Below are positions 7,851 through 16,339 of a stretch of DNA of 64,000 nucleotides, in pieces. Positions within the stretch are counted from its first letter, which is position 1. Every line of letters starts with the position of its first letter. Position numbers and translations under genes: made by a program. The notes beneath the pieces are model-generated. The model was not told where the DNA came from and did not search any database. It saw nothing but the letters and a program-made list of their open reading frames with translations. The DNA is from Rhodopseudomonas boonkerdii. GTDB lineage: Bacteria > Pseudomonadota > Alphaproteobacteria > Rhizobiales > Xanthobacteraceae. The stretch is taken from assembly GCF_021184025.1 (NCBI RefSeq), contig NZ_CP036537.1, positions 4,650,001-4,714,000 of the forward strand, written 5' to 3'.

Positions 7851-10013
7851 ATGAAACGCATCGACGCCCACGGTCTGCAGATCGCGCCCGTCCTGTACGA
7901 CTTCATCGCCAACGAGGCCACCCCGAAGACCGGGATCGCGCCCGATGCGTTCTGGGCCGGCGTAGCCGGCATCATCAAAGATCTCGGCCCGAAAAACCGC
8001 GAACTGCTGAAGGTGCGCGACACGCTGCAGGCCAGGATCGACGACTGGCACCGCGCCAACAAGGGCAAGGCATTCGACCTCAATGCCTATACAGCGTTCC
8101 TCAAAGAGATCGGCTATCTGCTCCCCGAGCCCGCGACCAAGCCGGTCGAGACCGCCAATGTCGACGAAGAAATCGGCAAGATTTGCGGCCCGCAGCTCGT
8201 TGTGCCGCTGACCAATGCCCGCTACGCCCTCAACGCTGCCAATGCGCGCTGGGGCAGCCTCTACGACGCCTTCTACGGCACCGATGCGATCCCGCACGAT
8301 CCCTCGGAATCCGGCAAGGGCTATAACAAGGCCCGCGGCGACAAGGTGATCGCAAAAGCAAAGGCTTTCCTTGATCAGGCCGTGCCGCTCGCCGCCGGCA
8401 GCCACACCGATGTCACCGGCTACAGCATCGTGTCTGGGCAGCTCTCGGCCAAGCTCAAGAGCGGCAACATCACCGCGCTGAAGAACGAATCCCAGCTCGC
8501 CGGCTATCTCGGCGATCACGCCGCACCGAATGCCATCCTGCTCGTCAACAATGGCCTGCACGTCGAAGTGCAGATCGACCGGACCAGCCCGATCGGCAAG
8601 GACGATCCTGCCGGCGTGTCCGACATGCTGATGGAAGCCGCGGTCTCCACCATTCTTGACATGGAAGACAGCGTCGCCACCGTCGATGCCGACGACAAGG
8701 TTCTGGTCTATCGCAACACCCTCGGCCTGATGAACGGCACGCTGTCCGCCGACTTCGAAAAGGGCGGCAAGACGCTGACCCGCGCGCTCAATGCCGACCG
8801 TACTTACAAGACGCCGTCAGGCAAGGACCTCACGCTACACGGCCGCAGCCTCCTGCTGATGCGCAATGTCGGCCACCACATGTTCACCGATGCCGTGCTC
8901 GACAGCCGCGGCGAGGAAATCCCCGAAGGTCTCCTCGACGCCGCCGTGTCCGGTCTGATCGGCATTCACGACCTCAAAGGCACCGGCAAGCTGCGCAACA
9001 GCCGCACCGGCTCCATCTACATCGTGAAGCCGAAGATGCACGGCCCGGACGAAGTCGCACTCACCTGCGAAGTGTTCGGCCGGGTCGAGAAAATGTTGTC
9101 GCTGCCCGAAAACACCATGAAGATCGGCATCATGGACGAGGAGCGCCGCACCACGGTGAACCTCAAGGCCTGTATCCAGCAGGCCTCCCAGCGCATCATG
9201 TTCATCAATACCGGCTTCCTCGACCGCACCGGCGACGAAATCCATACGTCGATGGAAGCAGGCCCAATGATCCGCAAGAACGACATGAAGGCGACGCCGT
9301 GGATCAAGGCCTATGAAGAGTGGAACGTGGATACCGGCCTGCTCGACGGTCTTCCCGGCCATGCGCAGATCGGCAAGGGCATGTGGGCCGCGCCGGACAA
9401 AATGGCTGACATGCTGACACAGAAAATCGGCCACCCGCAGGCCGGCGCCACCACCGCATGGGTGCCCTCGCCCACCGCGGCAACGCTGCATGCGCTGCAC
9501 TATCATCAGGTCAATGTCATCGCCCGCCAGCAGGAACTCGCCAAGGGCGGCGCGCGCGGCAAGCTCAGCGACATCCTCTCCATCCCGGTATCGCAGTCGA
9601 ACTGGGCGCCGGACGATGTGAAGCAGGAGATCGACAACAACTGCCAGGGCATCCTCGGCTATGTCGTGCGCTGGATCGACCAGGGCGTCGGCTGTTCCAA
9701 AGTGCCGGACATCCATGGCGTCGGCCTGATGGAAGATCGTGCCACCCTGCGCATCTCGGCCCAGCATCTCGCCAACTGGCTGCATCAGGGCGTGATCACC
9801 AAGGATCAGGTGATGGAGTCGCTGAAGCGCATGGCGGTGGTGGTCGACGAGCAGAACAAGGGTGACGCTGTCTACAAGAACATGGCGCCGTCATTCGATG
9901 GCGTTGCATTCAAGGCTGCCTGCGATCTCATCTTCGAGGGCCGCACGCAGCCGAACGGCTACACCGAATACATCCTCACCGCGCGCCGCCGCGAAGCCAA
10001 GGCCATGGCCTGA
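7851..10013 (+). CDS. glcB: Malate synthase G
   Basis: 720-residue monomeric malate synthase that condenses glyoxylate with acetyl-CoA to give malate (glyoxylate/glycolate utilisation, cytoplasm). The length is that of isoform G. Recognisable blocks are '[20 protein letters not shown]', '[18 protein letters not shown]' (acidic Mg-binding region), '[17 protein letters not shown]' and '[17 protein letters not shown]'. The ATG at 7851 ([13 protein letters not shown]) matches the family N-terminus, with GAGAGA upstream. It is monocistronic, between a candidate terminator and a GC-rich inverted repeat; no glcDEF genes are nearby. Confidence 0.96.
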   Translation: MKRIDAHGLQIAPVLYDFIANEATPKTGIAPDAFWAGVAGIIKDLGPKNRELLKVRDTLQARIDDWHRANKGKAFDLNAYTAFLKEIGYLLPEPATKPVETANVDEEIGKICGPQLVVPLTNARYALNAANARWGSLYDAFYGTDAIPHDPSESGKGYNKARGDKVIAKAKAFLDQAVPLAAGSHTDVTGYSIVSGQLSAKLKSGNITALKNESQLAGYLGDHAAPNAILLVNNGLHVEVQIDRTSPIGKDDPAGVSDMLMEAAVSTILDMEDSVATVDADDKVLVYRNTLGLMNGTLSADFEKGGKTLTRALNADRTYKTPSGKDLTLHGRSLLLMRNVGHHMFTDAVLDSRGEEIPEGLLDAAVSGLIGIHDLKGTGKLRNSRTGSIYIVKPKMHGPDEVALTCEVFGRVEKMLSLPENTMKIGIMDEERRTTVNLKACIQQASQRIMFINTGFLDRTGDEIHTSMEAGPMIRKNDMKATPWIKAYEEWNVDTGLLDGLPGHAQIGKGMWAAPDKMADMLTQKIGHPQAGATTAWVPSPTAATLHALHYHQVNVIARQQELAKGGARGKLSDILSIPVSQSNWAPDDVKQEIDNNCQGILGYVVRWIDQGVGCSKVPDIHGVGLMEDRATLRISAQHLANWLHQGVITKDQVMESLKRMAVVVDEQNKGDAVYKNMAPSFDGVAFKAACDLIFEGRTQPNGYTEYILTARRREAKAMA

Positions 10014-10026
10014 CCGCAGCTCGCAG

Positions 10027-10053
10027 CGATGGCCGGGTCTGACCCGACCATCG
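10027..10053. terminator. GC-rich inverted repeat after glcB
   Basis: CGATGGCCGGGTC and GACCCGACCATCG are 13-base arms with one mismatch and almost no spacer, starting 14 bases after the glcB stop. There is no T-run, so it is at best a Rho-independent-like or mRNA-stabilising hairpin shared by glcB and the convergent DUF2865 region. Confidence 0.4.
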
Positions 10054-10072
10054 CCTGGCTCCAAGCCCCACA

Positions 10073-10252
10073 TTATCGGGATACAACCACCGGCGGCCGC
10101 TCGAACTGCGCACGTAGCGACTTCGGCGCCGGTGTAAAGTTCAGCGCCGCACCGCTTCGCTTTTTACCGGGGCTCGCGACCATCAGGCCGCCGTCCACCG
10201 ATACGATGTCGCCCTTGCGAAGGGTCGGATCATCTTCGGCTATGCAGATCAA
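10073..10252 (-). pseudogene. Truncated tandem copy of the 3' end of a DUF2865 gene
   Basis: The minus strand reads 59 residues without a start codon, ending at TAA 10075-10073. The core 'DDPTLRKGDIVSVDGGLMVA' and the end 'LRAQFERPPVVVSR' match the last ~55 residues of the intact DUF2865 protein immediately upstream (10266-10901), which has 'NDPTLRKGDIVASADGLMVT' and 'VRAKYERVPVVAQN'. An in-frame TAG sits just upstream, at 10255-10253. It is therefore a remnant of a second copy lacking its N-terminal three quarters. Divergence between the copies shows the event is not recent. Confidence 0.75.
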
Positions 10253-10265
10253 CTACAAACCAACA

Positions 10266-10901
10266 TCAATTTTGCGCCACCACCGGTACACGCTCATACT
10301 TGGCGCGCACCGATCGCGATGCCGGCGACATATTCAGCGATGCACCGCTCTTGTCTGCACCGCGGCCGGTGACCATCAGCCCGTCCGCGCTGGCGACGAT
10401 ATCGCCTTTGCGCAGAGTCGGATCGTTCTCCAGTTTGACGGAAGCAAGACCGATTTGATCCTTGCCATTACAGGTACACCCCGCAACCAGCTCGGTACGA
10501 TACCTGAACGCATTTGGCAGTTCGGAATACGACTTGCCGCCCTCTGTGGTCGCAGAGTCGATACTGCTGCCGTAAACAACTTTAGTATCGCTCGCCGGAC
10601 AGAAACTGTTGCATGACGCCGCACGGCTTTGGTTATCGCTCGCCGTAATCGGGAAATAACGACCGTCACAGGTCCGTACGCAATAGGCTTGACGCTCAAC
10701 AGCGACAGAGCGTGGAGACTGCCGTATCCGAACCGGTGCCCCCTCATGCGCGTAAGGTAATGAGATGTCCGGCGCAGGAGCATGAAAAGCTCCGCCAAAC
10801 AGTGCCGCGAAGAAATCCTGAGCCTGTACGGCTGGCACAGCGCCCAGCATCCATATCGCCACACCAGTGCCCAAGGCCAGCCTGAATGATATCCGGGTCA
10901 T
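10266..10901 (-). CDS. DUF2865 domain protein, exported
   Basis: 211-residue exported protein of DUF2865, a family found in Bradyrhizobium relatives and lacking an established function. A signal peptide (about residues 1-28, ending 'AVPAVQAQ') precedes a mature domain with a cysteine set: 'YCVRTCDGRYFPI', 'AASCNSFCPAS' and 'AGCTCNGKD', probably disulfide-bonded in the periplasm. The sequence 'CVRTCDGRYFP' is the family hallmark. The ATG at 10901 is chosen over the GTG at 10916 because GGGGA lies six bases upstream. A truncated copy of its 3' end lies immediately downstream. Confidence 0.8.
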   Translation of the reverse strand: MTRISFRLALGTGVAIWMLGAVPAVQAQDFFAALFGGAFHAPAPDISLPYAHEGAPVRIRQSPRSVAVERQAYCVRTCDGRYFPITASDNQSRAASCNSFCPASDTKVVYGSSIDSATTEGGKSYSELPNAFRYRTELVAGCTCNGKDQIGLASVKLENDPTLRKGDIVASADGLMVTGRGADKSGASLNMSPASRSVRAKYERVPVVAQN

Positions 10902-10937
10902 GGAGCATCCCCACACACGACAGAAGGATTTTTCTGC

Positions 10938-11720
10938 TCAGTACAACGACGACGCCGAGAGATTCATGGCCTCGCGGCCCATGCCCCCCTGTGCAGATGC
11001 CGGACGCACCGAAATGACCGTTCGCGAGGCCGTCGTGTTCGAAGCCGATGCGTGGCGCGACGTGCCGGATTTCGGTAGCACGACAACTTTGGTGCCAACG
11101 CTCACGCGGCTGAAGAGGTCCTGCACGTCTTCGTTGGTCAATCGGATACAGCCCGACGAAACGAATTTGCCGATGGTGGTCGGGTCGTTGGTGCCGTGAA
11201 TACGATAGGCACTGGAGCCGAGATACATTGCACGCGCACCGAGCGGATTGCCGGGTCCGCCCGCCATGAAGCGCGGCAGATAAGGCTGGCGACGGATCAT
11301 CTCTGCCGGCGGATGCCAATCCGGCCATTCCGCCTTGCGCGTCACCGTTTCGGTGCCCGCCCAGGTGAAGCCCTCACGGCCGACCCCTACGCCGTAGCGG
11401 ATCGCGCGGTTGTTGCCGAGGATGTAGTAGAGTTGGGTGTTGCCGGTATCGATCACGATCGTGCCCGGTACCTGATTGCTCACATAGGAAACCTCAGCAC
11501 GGCGCAGGCGTTCGGGCATCACATAAGCCGCGGCATCCCGCTGCTGCTCCGGCGTGACCATGATGTTGTCTTCGAGAAAGCCATCCTGCGCGGTCGGCGC
11601 GTAGCTCATCATCTGAGCCGACGCACCGGAGGTAAAGGAGGGCGCGACCAGCAGTGCTGCAGCAAGCGCAAACGCGCTCGCGCCGCGCAGCGCAACCGTG
11701 CGGGAAGATGCGTGTGACAT
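10938..11720 (-). CDS. L,D-transpeptidase (YkuD family), exported
   Basis: 260-residue exported L,D-transpeptidase that makes 3-3 peptidoglycan cross-links or anchors proteins to peptidoglycan. A signal peptide (residues 1-36) precedes the YkuD domain (about 87-215), which starts 'GTIVIDTGNTQLYYIL'. The catalytic motif has His175 ('YRIHGTND') and Cys191 in 'SSGCIRLTNEDV', so the active site is intact. The C-terminal ~45 residues are Ser/Thr-rich and low complexity. It lies 36 bases upstream of the DUF2865 gene on the same strand, so the two could be co-transcribed. Bradyrhizobia encode many paralogues. Confidence 0.9.
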   Translation of the reverse strand: MSHASSRTVALRGASAFALAAALLVAPSFTSGASAQMMSYAPTAQDGFLEDNIMVTPEQQRDAAAYVMPERLRRAEVSYVSNQVPGTIVIDTGNTQLYYILGNNRAIRYGVGVGREGFTWAGTETVTRKAEWPDWHPPAEMIRRQPYLPRFMAGGPGNPLGARAMYLGSSAYRIHGTNDPTTIGKFVSSGCIRLTNEDVQDLFSRVSVGTKVVVLPKSGTSRHASASNTTASRTVISVRPASAQGGMGREAMNLSASSLY

Positions 11721-11914
11721 AGGACTGCCCCGTGTGAATGACGCGCGGATAACACCGTGTCAGTCGCGCCGGTTCCGCCGCGGGTTCATTGAAAAGGCGA
11801 TTTGTCAATCAAGCCGCCATCACGGTTTCGCGACGGAACTTGCGCGATAGCGCCTTGTTGTAGCGCCATCCCCGCGAAGCCTTGCCTTGGCTCCGCCAGC
11901 GGAGGTGGCGTCCC

Positions 11915-13036
11915 GTGGTTACATTCGTGAGCAAGGTCCGCTCTTCTCCCGACCAGACAACCGAAGTCCCAGATCTGAAAAGCGATATCGGGCAGCTTCC
12001 GGTCGTTCCCGGCACAGACGTCATTGCCTTTGCGCTGGTATCTTTGCTGGCAATCTCGGTAATGACGGTGCTGTACGTCGCCAAGGCTTTCTTCCTGCCG
12101 GTCGCGACCGCGTTCATTGTCGGTACGATGCTCTCTCCGGCAGCAAACTTCCTCGAGAAGCGCCGTATTCCGCGCGCTGTGTCGGCAGTATTGATCGTTG
12201 CCGGTGTCGGCGCCACGGCAGTCTTTATTATCGGCCTGATCTCGGCGCCGTTGATTGAATGGACCAATCGCATGCCGGAGCTCGGCGCGCGACTGAGAGA
12301 GAAGATGCAAATCTTCGATCGGCCTTTGGCGCTGTGGCATCAATTTCAGGGCCTGTTCGGCGATAACGAGACACTTTCCGCCGCCCAGTTCAAGCTTCCG
12401 AAGATCGACTGGATGCAGCCGACCGTCGAATTTCTGACCCCGACCTTCACCGAATTTCTGCTGTTCTTCGCTACCCTGGTTCTTTTCATCGCGAGCTGGA
12501 AGGATCTGCGCCGCGCGACGATCATGAACTTCAGCAATCACGAGGGGCGGCTGCGTACGCTGCGCATTCTCAACGCTATCGAAACGAGACTTGGCGACTA
12601 TCTGCTCATGGTCACCATGATCAATTTCGGCGTCGGCATCGGCACCGGTATCATTTGTGCCGTCACCGACATGCCAAATCCTGCCGGACTTGGCGCACTG
12701 GCCGCGACGCTGAATTTCTTCCCGATCATCGGACCGGTGGTGATGTTCTTCATCCTGGTGGTGGTCGGCATCATCACTGCCTCAACGCTGGGCGCCGGCT
12801 TGATCGCAGCAGCTCTGTTCGTCGGCCTGACATTCATGGAAGGTCATTTCATCACGCCCACCATCATCGGCCGCCGACTACAACTCAACGCGCTGGCAGT
12901 GTTCGTAGGCCTCGCCTTCTGGACCTGGCTGTGGGGGCCGATGGGCGGCTTCCTGGCGGCACCGATCCTCATCGTCGGCCTGATCCTGAAGGAGCATTTG
13001 ATGCCGCTCAATGCGCCCCAGTTGCCCCAAGAGTAA
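11915..13036 (+). CDS. AI-2E family transporter (DUF20-type membrane protein)
   Basis: 373-residue polytopic inner-membrane protein of the AI-2E transporter family; members have been linked to autoinducer export or to Na+/H+ exchange, and the substrate here is unknown. The typical arrangement is visible: hydrophobic segments after residue ~30, a long central soluble stretch (~100-160), then clustered C-terminal segments with 'NPAGLGALAATLNFFPIIGP' and 'EGHFITPTIIGRRLQLNALA', the family signature. GTG at 11915 is preferred because GGAGG lies nine bases upstream; the frame is open back to a TTG at 11882. Confidence 0.8.
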   Translation: MVTFVSKVRSSPDQTTEVPDLKSDIGQLPVVPGTDVIAFALVSLLAISVMTVLYVAKAFFLPVATAFIVGTMLSPAANFLEKRRIPRAVSAVLIVAGVGATAVFIIGLISAPLIEWTNRMPELGARLREKMQIFDRPLALWHQFQGLFGDNETLSAAQFKLPKIDWMQPTVEFLTPTFTEFLLFFATLVLFIASWKDLRRATIMNFSNHEGRLRTLRILNAIETRLGDYLLMVTMINFGVGIGTGIICAVTDMPNPAGLGALAATLNFFPIIGPVVMFFILVVVGIITASTLGAGLIAAALFVGLTFMEGHFITPTIIGRRLQLNALAVFVGLAFWTWLWGPMGGFLAAPILIVGLILKEHLMPLNAPQLPQE

Positions 13037-13051
13037 ACTCGCGCGATCCAT

Positions 13052-13076
13052 GGAACTTACGACGTGACAGATCGTT
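13052..13076 (+). promoter_or_regulatory. EcfG-type general stress promoter of the DUF883 gene
   Basis: GGAAC (13052-13056), 16 bases, CGTT (13073-13076) is a perfect match to the alphaproteobacterial sigma-EcfG consensus GGAAC-N16/17-CGTT. It lies 42 bases upstream of the DUF883 start. The sigma factor itself is encoded 4.5 kb away (17592-18140). Confidence 0.8.
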
Positions 13077-13118
13077 TTTGCTGCAAATTCCGGTTCTTGT
13101 TTCCGAGAGGAGCTTCGG

Positions 13119-13511
13119 ATGTCCGACGACGATGCCTTGAGCGAGTTGAAGAAGCTGACGGACAAAACCACCTATAGCCGCCTGCAGAAGGATCTTGCCG
13201 CCGTGAAAAACGATGTCACCGCCCTTACCGAACAGATCACCGACGCCCTCAATGCTTTCACGGGCCAAGCGAGCAAGCAGGCACGCCGAGGTGTCAAGCA
13301 GGCCCGCGATCGCGCCGACGATATGATGTCTGATCTGCAAGATCGCGGGAGCGCCGTCTATGACGATCTGCGCGAGCGCGGAAACGCCGCCTACGACGCC
13401 GCCTCCTCCATGGAAGAGTCACTGGAAGATGCAATCACCCAGCGTCCGCTGGCCAGCGTCGGCCTCGCACTGGGCCTTGGCGTGCTGATCGGCATGGCCT
13501 GGCGCCGTTAA
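13119..13511 (+). CDS. DUF883 family (ElaB/YqjD-like) membrane-anchored stress protein
   Basis: 130-residue protein of the DUF883/ElaB family. A long charged helical region (residues 1-105, 'LTDKTTYSRLQKDLAAVKND' onward, heptad-like) is followed by a single C-terminal membrane helix containing 'GLALGLGVLIGMAWRR'. E. coli relatives are stationary-phase, inner-membrane proteins that can bind ribosomes; no more specific role can be read here. The start is ATG 13119, preceded by 'gagaggag'. The perfect EcfG promoter upstream makes it a probable member of the general stress regulon. Confidence 0.85.
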   Translation: MSDDDALSELKKLTDKTTYSRLQKDLAAVKNDVTALTEQITDALNAFTGQASKQARRGVKQARDRADDMMSDLQDRGSAVYDDLRERGNAAYDAASSMEESLEDAITQRPLASVGLALGLGVLIGMAWRR

Positions 13512-13543
13512 CTGCAACGGCGACAATCGGGAAACATCGGGCT

Positions 13544-13572
13544 GGCGGCGCCGCAAGGCACCGCCGGTTTTC
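13544..13572 (+). terminator. Candidate terminator after the DUF883 gene
   Basis: GGCGG-C-GCC-GCAA-GGC-A-CCGCC forms a hairpin with one internal mismatch and a GNRA-type loop, followed by GGTTTTCTT. It lies 32 bases after the stop and just before the next gene. Confidence 0.5.
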
Positions 13573-13603
13573 TTATGATGACAGGGCGAAGACGGGGCTT
13601 GCG

Positions 13604-14083
13604 ATGCTACAGCGTTATATCGACGATCTTAAACACAGCACCGGCGCCAGCCTGCGCATGACCTCTCTGGTCATGATCGCAGGCTTTGCCGGCTTCATTG
13701 CGCTGTGTTTTGCCTGCGCCGCGATTTTTATCGCAATGCTGCAGCATCATGGCGCCATCGCCGCCTGCCTGACAGTCGCCGGCACTTTCGCGGTTGTCTC
13801 CGGCATTTTCGGTCTGGTCTATGCTCAAAGGCAAAAACGCGCGCGCGAGCGGGCTGCAGCTGCGGCCCGCGCGGCAGCACGCGCTGCCGCGAACGCGCCT
13901 CTGATCGATCCCATGGTGATCGCCACCGGCATCCAGATCGCCCGTACGGTCGGCTTGAAGAAGCTGGTGCCATTGCTCGCCTTGGTGGGCGTCGCGGTGG
14001 GCTATATGGCCAACCGGAACGCCAATTCCGCCGAGAGCGATGACAACGAAAACGGCAGCCCCGATGAGGCTGCCGGCGACTGA
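13604..14083 (+). CDS. Small membrane protein, phage-holin-like/DUF1469-type
   Basis: 159-residue protein with two membrane helices close together (about residues 22-47 and 54-75), an Arg/Ala-rich stretch (80-100) and a third hydrophobic segment (about 118-135), ending in an acidic tail. This resembles the small 'holin-X/phage holin family' membrane proteins often paired with DUF883 genes; they are not phage lysis genes. It starts 92 bases after the DUF883 stop and may share the stress promoter by read-through. Function unknown. Confidence 0.7.
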   Translation: MLQRYIDDLKHSTGASLRMTSLVMIAGFAGFIALCFACAAIFIAMLQHHGAIAACLTVAGTFAVVSGIFGLVYAQRQKRARERAAAAARAAARAAANAPLIDPMVIATGIQIARTVGLKKLVPLLALVGVAVGYMANRNANSAESDDNENGSPDEAAGD

Positions 14084-14096
14084 TTTCCCGAAATCT

Positions 14097-14141
14097 CTTG
14101 CGGCAACCGTGTGGCAGCCCAGCGGCAATCACTGCCGCAAG
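14097..14141. terminator. Inverted repeat between convergent genes
   Basis: CTTGCGGCA (14097-14105) and TGCCGCAAG (14133-14141) are perfect 9-base arms, 27 bases apart, in the 60-base gap between the convergent genes ending at 14083 and 14144. It may be a bidirectional terminator; there is no strong T-run. Confidence 0.4.
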
Positions 14142-14143
14142 AA

Positions 14144-14587
14144 TTATGTCACGCAACGGGCCGGCTGCAGTGATCGAGCCACCTCGGTGAGCATGCTGAC
14201 CGGCGGCTCGCAGGCCACCGTCGCCTTGCGCGGCTTGCCATCGACGGGGACCGCCTTGGTGCTGGCCGACTTGTCCGGTTGAACCTTTTCGAGACCGACC
14301 TTCGGAGCCGGATCGGCCAGACGCAGCAACACCGACGTACCCGTCAAATCATAGACCTGAAACGACAGCGTCCGCCCTCGATCGAGACTCGCCGGCACGC
14401 TATCGCGATCGCCCTTCGCTGTGCGATTCACCATGGAATTAAACGCGGATGGAATGGCGGTATCGCGTTCCGTCAATGTGCCGCGAAGACTGCTGCCAGA
14501 GAGATCATTACCGGAGGCGTATTGAATGGCGCCGAACATGGCCGCGCCGCTGACCAACCCCACCACAAGACTGGACACCTTTGACAT
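14144..14587 (-). CDS. Conserved hypothetical protein, probably exported or membrane-anchored
   Basis: 147 residues. An N-terminal hydrophobic segment ('SSLVVGLVSGAAMFGAIQYA') acts as a signal or anchor. A polar region follows, with 'LSFQVYDLTGTSVLLRLAD' and two cysteines near the C-terminus ('VACEPPVSML' and 'PARC'). I do not recognise a named family; the style is that of small exported Bradyrhizobium proteins. ATG start at 14587. A possible EcfG-like promoter sits about 110 bases upstream. It is convergent with the preceding membrane-protein gene. Confidence 0.65.
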   Translation of the reverse strand: MSKVSSLVVGLVSGAAMFGAIQYASGNDLSGSSLRGTLTERDTAIPSAFNSMVNRTAKGDRDSVPASLDRGRTLSFQVYDLTGTSVLLRLADPAPKVGLEKVQPDKSASTKAVPVDGKPRKATVACEPPVSMLTEVARSLQPARCVT

Positions 14588-15183
14588 GTGAGCCTCGCAT
14601 GAACGCTCTGAAACGCTACCCTGCCCACGTCTGCGCGTGGCGTCGTTGTATTAGAACGTCGGTCAAGCCCGCAGGTTCATGGGATTCATTCACTTAACCG
14701 TGCTTTAAATATTTGACGTTCCGCGGAACGCTTTTCCCGCGCCGGAGTCATTATGGCAGCCGGTCGTCCCCCTGCCCCAAAGACCGGCGACGCGGGGCGT
14801 AGCCGTGGTGATGCCGGCTTTGCCTCGCATTCTTTTGGGCATTATTCCGAAGCGCTGTTTGTTCGGATCAAATTCCGTATCGCCCTTCCCCGCCAATAGG
14901 ACTTCGGACCAGCCGCCCGCAACAAGCCGGTACACGGAATGGCGCGCGCGGCGATCAGCACTACGAGCTGGACCAGGGCAGCGAGCTTGACGCCTTCCAG
15001 GAACGCCACGCGCTTTTCGCAGCACGAACGACGCCCGCGGCAAATCCGCTCAGCGGCAGCGCTTGTTCGCTTGTCCCGCGCTCGCTAGCCTCACACCGTG
15101 TGGATCGCAGCACAGACTGCGACGGCATGCCTTCGCTGCGGTGCAGAAGGAGGCAATCAATAAAAACAATAGGGAGGACTACG
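14588..15183. other. 596-base gap without a confident gene
   Basis: It contains the possible EcfG site (14697-14722) and the palindrome GTTCCGCGGAAC (14718-14729). The minus strand also has a 112-codon open frame (14705-15043) that is Arg/Gly-rich with no recognisable domain. Its second half ('FGIMPKRMRGKAGITTATPR') reads more protein-like than a random frame, but there is no start signal, so I do not call it a gene. The right end holds the leader of the TctC-type gene. Confidence 0.5.
14697..14722 (-). promoter_or_regulatory. Possible EcfG-type promoter upstream of the 14144-14587 gene
   Basis: On the minus strand GGAAC (14722-14718) is followed after 17 bases by CGGT (14700-14697), which differs at one base from CGTT. 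It points at the gene starting at 14587. The GGAAC forms half of the palindrome GTTCCGCGGAAC, so a chance match is possible. Confidence 0.35.
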
Positions 15184-16164
15184 ATGAACAAGGCGATCAC
15201 GCGTCGAACGTCTCTGATCCTCGGTGCATCCGCACTCTTCGCTCCGCAAGGGCTGCGCGCTCAAACGACATTACCCGACAAACCCATTCGCCTCCTGGTC
15301 GGCTTCCCCGCCGGCGGCGGCACCGACGTGATGGCGCGATTGATCGCCGAGCCACTGCGGCAGCGCACCGGCCGCAATATCGTCATCGAGAACAAGGTGG
15401 GCGCATCCGGCACCGTGGCCGGCGCAACGCTTAAATCCAGCCCGACCGATGGCAGCGTGATCTGCTACATGCCCTCCGCCACTGTGATGCAGAAACTCTC
15501 GATGGTTGCCGTGCCGTTCGATCCGCAGGCCGACATGGTGCCGATCACCATGGCCGGCACACTACAGACCGTCTATTGCGTATCCCCCACCATCGGCGTC
15601 AGCACGCTGGCGGAGTATGTGGAATGGCTGAAGAAGAATCCGACACGCGCGTCGTTCGGCTCCACCGCGATGGGATCGAGCACGCATTTCTTCGGGCTAA
15701 TGATCGGCCAGGCGCTCGGCCGCCCGCTCGAGGCCGTCGCCTATCGCGGCGCGGCGCCGCTGGTGTCGGACCTGCAGGGCGGTCACATCACCGGCGGCTG
15801 CGGATCGATCACCGATTTCATCGATCACCATCGCCAGGGCGTGGTGAAGATCCTGGTGACGTCGGGTGCGCGACCGACGGCCTCGGCGCCGGACCTGCCG
15901 ACCGGTGCAAGCCTCGGCTTTCCCAATCTTCAGCTGTCCGGCTGGTACGCCTTCTTCGCCCCGGCGGGGACGCCGCCGCATATCGTCGAAGCCTGGGGCA
16001 ACGAATTGCGACCAGTACTGGAGCTCCCGGAAATCAAGAAGCGGCTCGCCGAGCTTGGGCTCGAGGTCGAGACATCCACGCCGAAGCAATTCACCGAGCG
16101 TCTGAATAGCGACATGGTGCAGTGGCAGAAAGTGATGGATGCGGTGGGATATAAGCCGACGTGA
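15184..16164 (+). CDS. TctC/Bug-type periplasmic solute-binding protein (tripartite tricarboxylate transporter)
   Basis: 326-residue extracytoplasmic binding protein of the Bug/TctC family, which captures small carboxylates for tripartite tricarboxylate transporters or acts as an orphan sensor. The twin-Arg-like signal 'MNKAITRRTSLILGASALFA' is followed by the hallmark 'LPDKPIRLLVGFPAGGGTDV' and 'IVIENKVGASGTVAGA', then 'VAYRGAAPLVSDLQGGHI'. ATG 15184 has AGGGAGGA upstream and matches family N-termini. No TctA/TctB membrane genes are adjacent, so it is an orphan here, as is common; the substrate cannot be predicted. Confidence 0.9.
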   Translation: MNKAITRRTSLILGASALFAPQGLRAQTTLPDKPIRLLVGFPAGGGTDVMARLIAEPLRQRTGRNIVIENKVGASGTVAGATLKSSPTDGSVICYMPSATVMQKLSMVAVPFDPQADMVPITMAGTLQTVYCVSPTIGVSTLAEYVEWLKKNPTRASFGSTAMGSSTHFFGLMIGQALGRPLEAVAYRGAAPLVSDLQGGHITGGCGSITDFIDHHRQGVVKILVTSGARPTASAPDLPTGASLGFPNLQLSGWYAFFAPAGTPPHIVEAWGNELRPVLELPEIKKRLAELGLEVETSTPKQFTERLNSDMVQWQKVMDAVGYKPT

Positions 16165-16294
16165 TGCGAGGGCAGAGGGTGAATGAACCCTCGGTCGCGC
16201 GAAACGCCCGATGACAAACTCCGCGTCATCCACGGCGGAGTTGAGCTCGCGGATTCCGTCTTCGGCTCATCCGCCCTACGGTTCTGGACATATG

Positions 16295-16321
16295 AAAGGC
16301 CAGGGCACCGCCCCGGCCTTT
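16295..16321. terminator. Bidirectional terminator candidate between the TctC-type gene and phyR
   Basis: AAAGGCCAGGGC-ACC-GCCCCGGCCTTT is a 12-base-pair hairpin with one mismatch and flanking A/T tracts on both sides. It lies between two convergent genes, 130 bases after the TctC-type stop and 18 bases after the phyR stop. Confidence 0.6.
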
Positions 16322-16339
16322 CGTGTTTTGTTTCGGCTT

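Noticed and set aside
13604-14083. A prophage holin
   Set aside because: No phage genes nearby; the protein pairs with a DUF883 gene, a common chromosomal arrangement.
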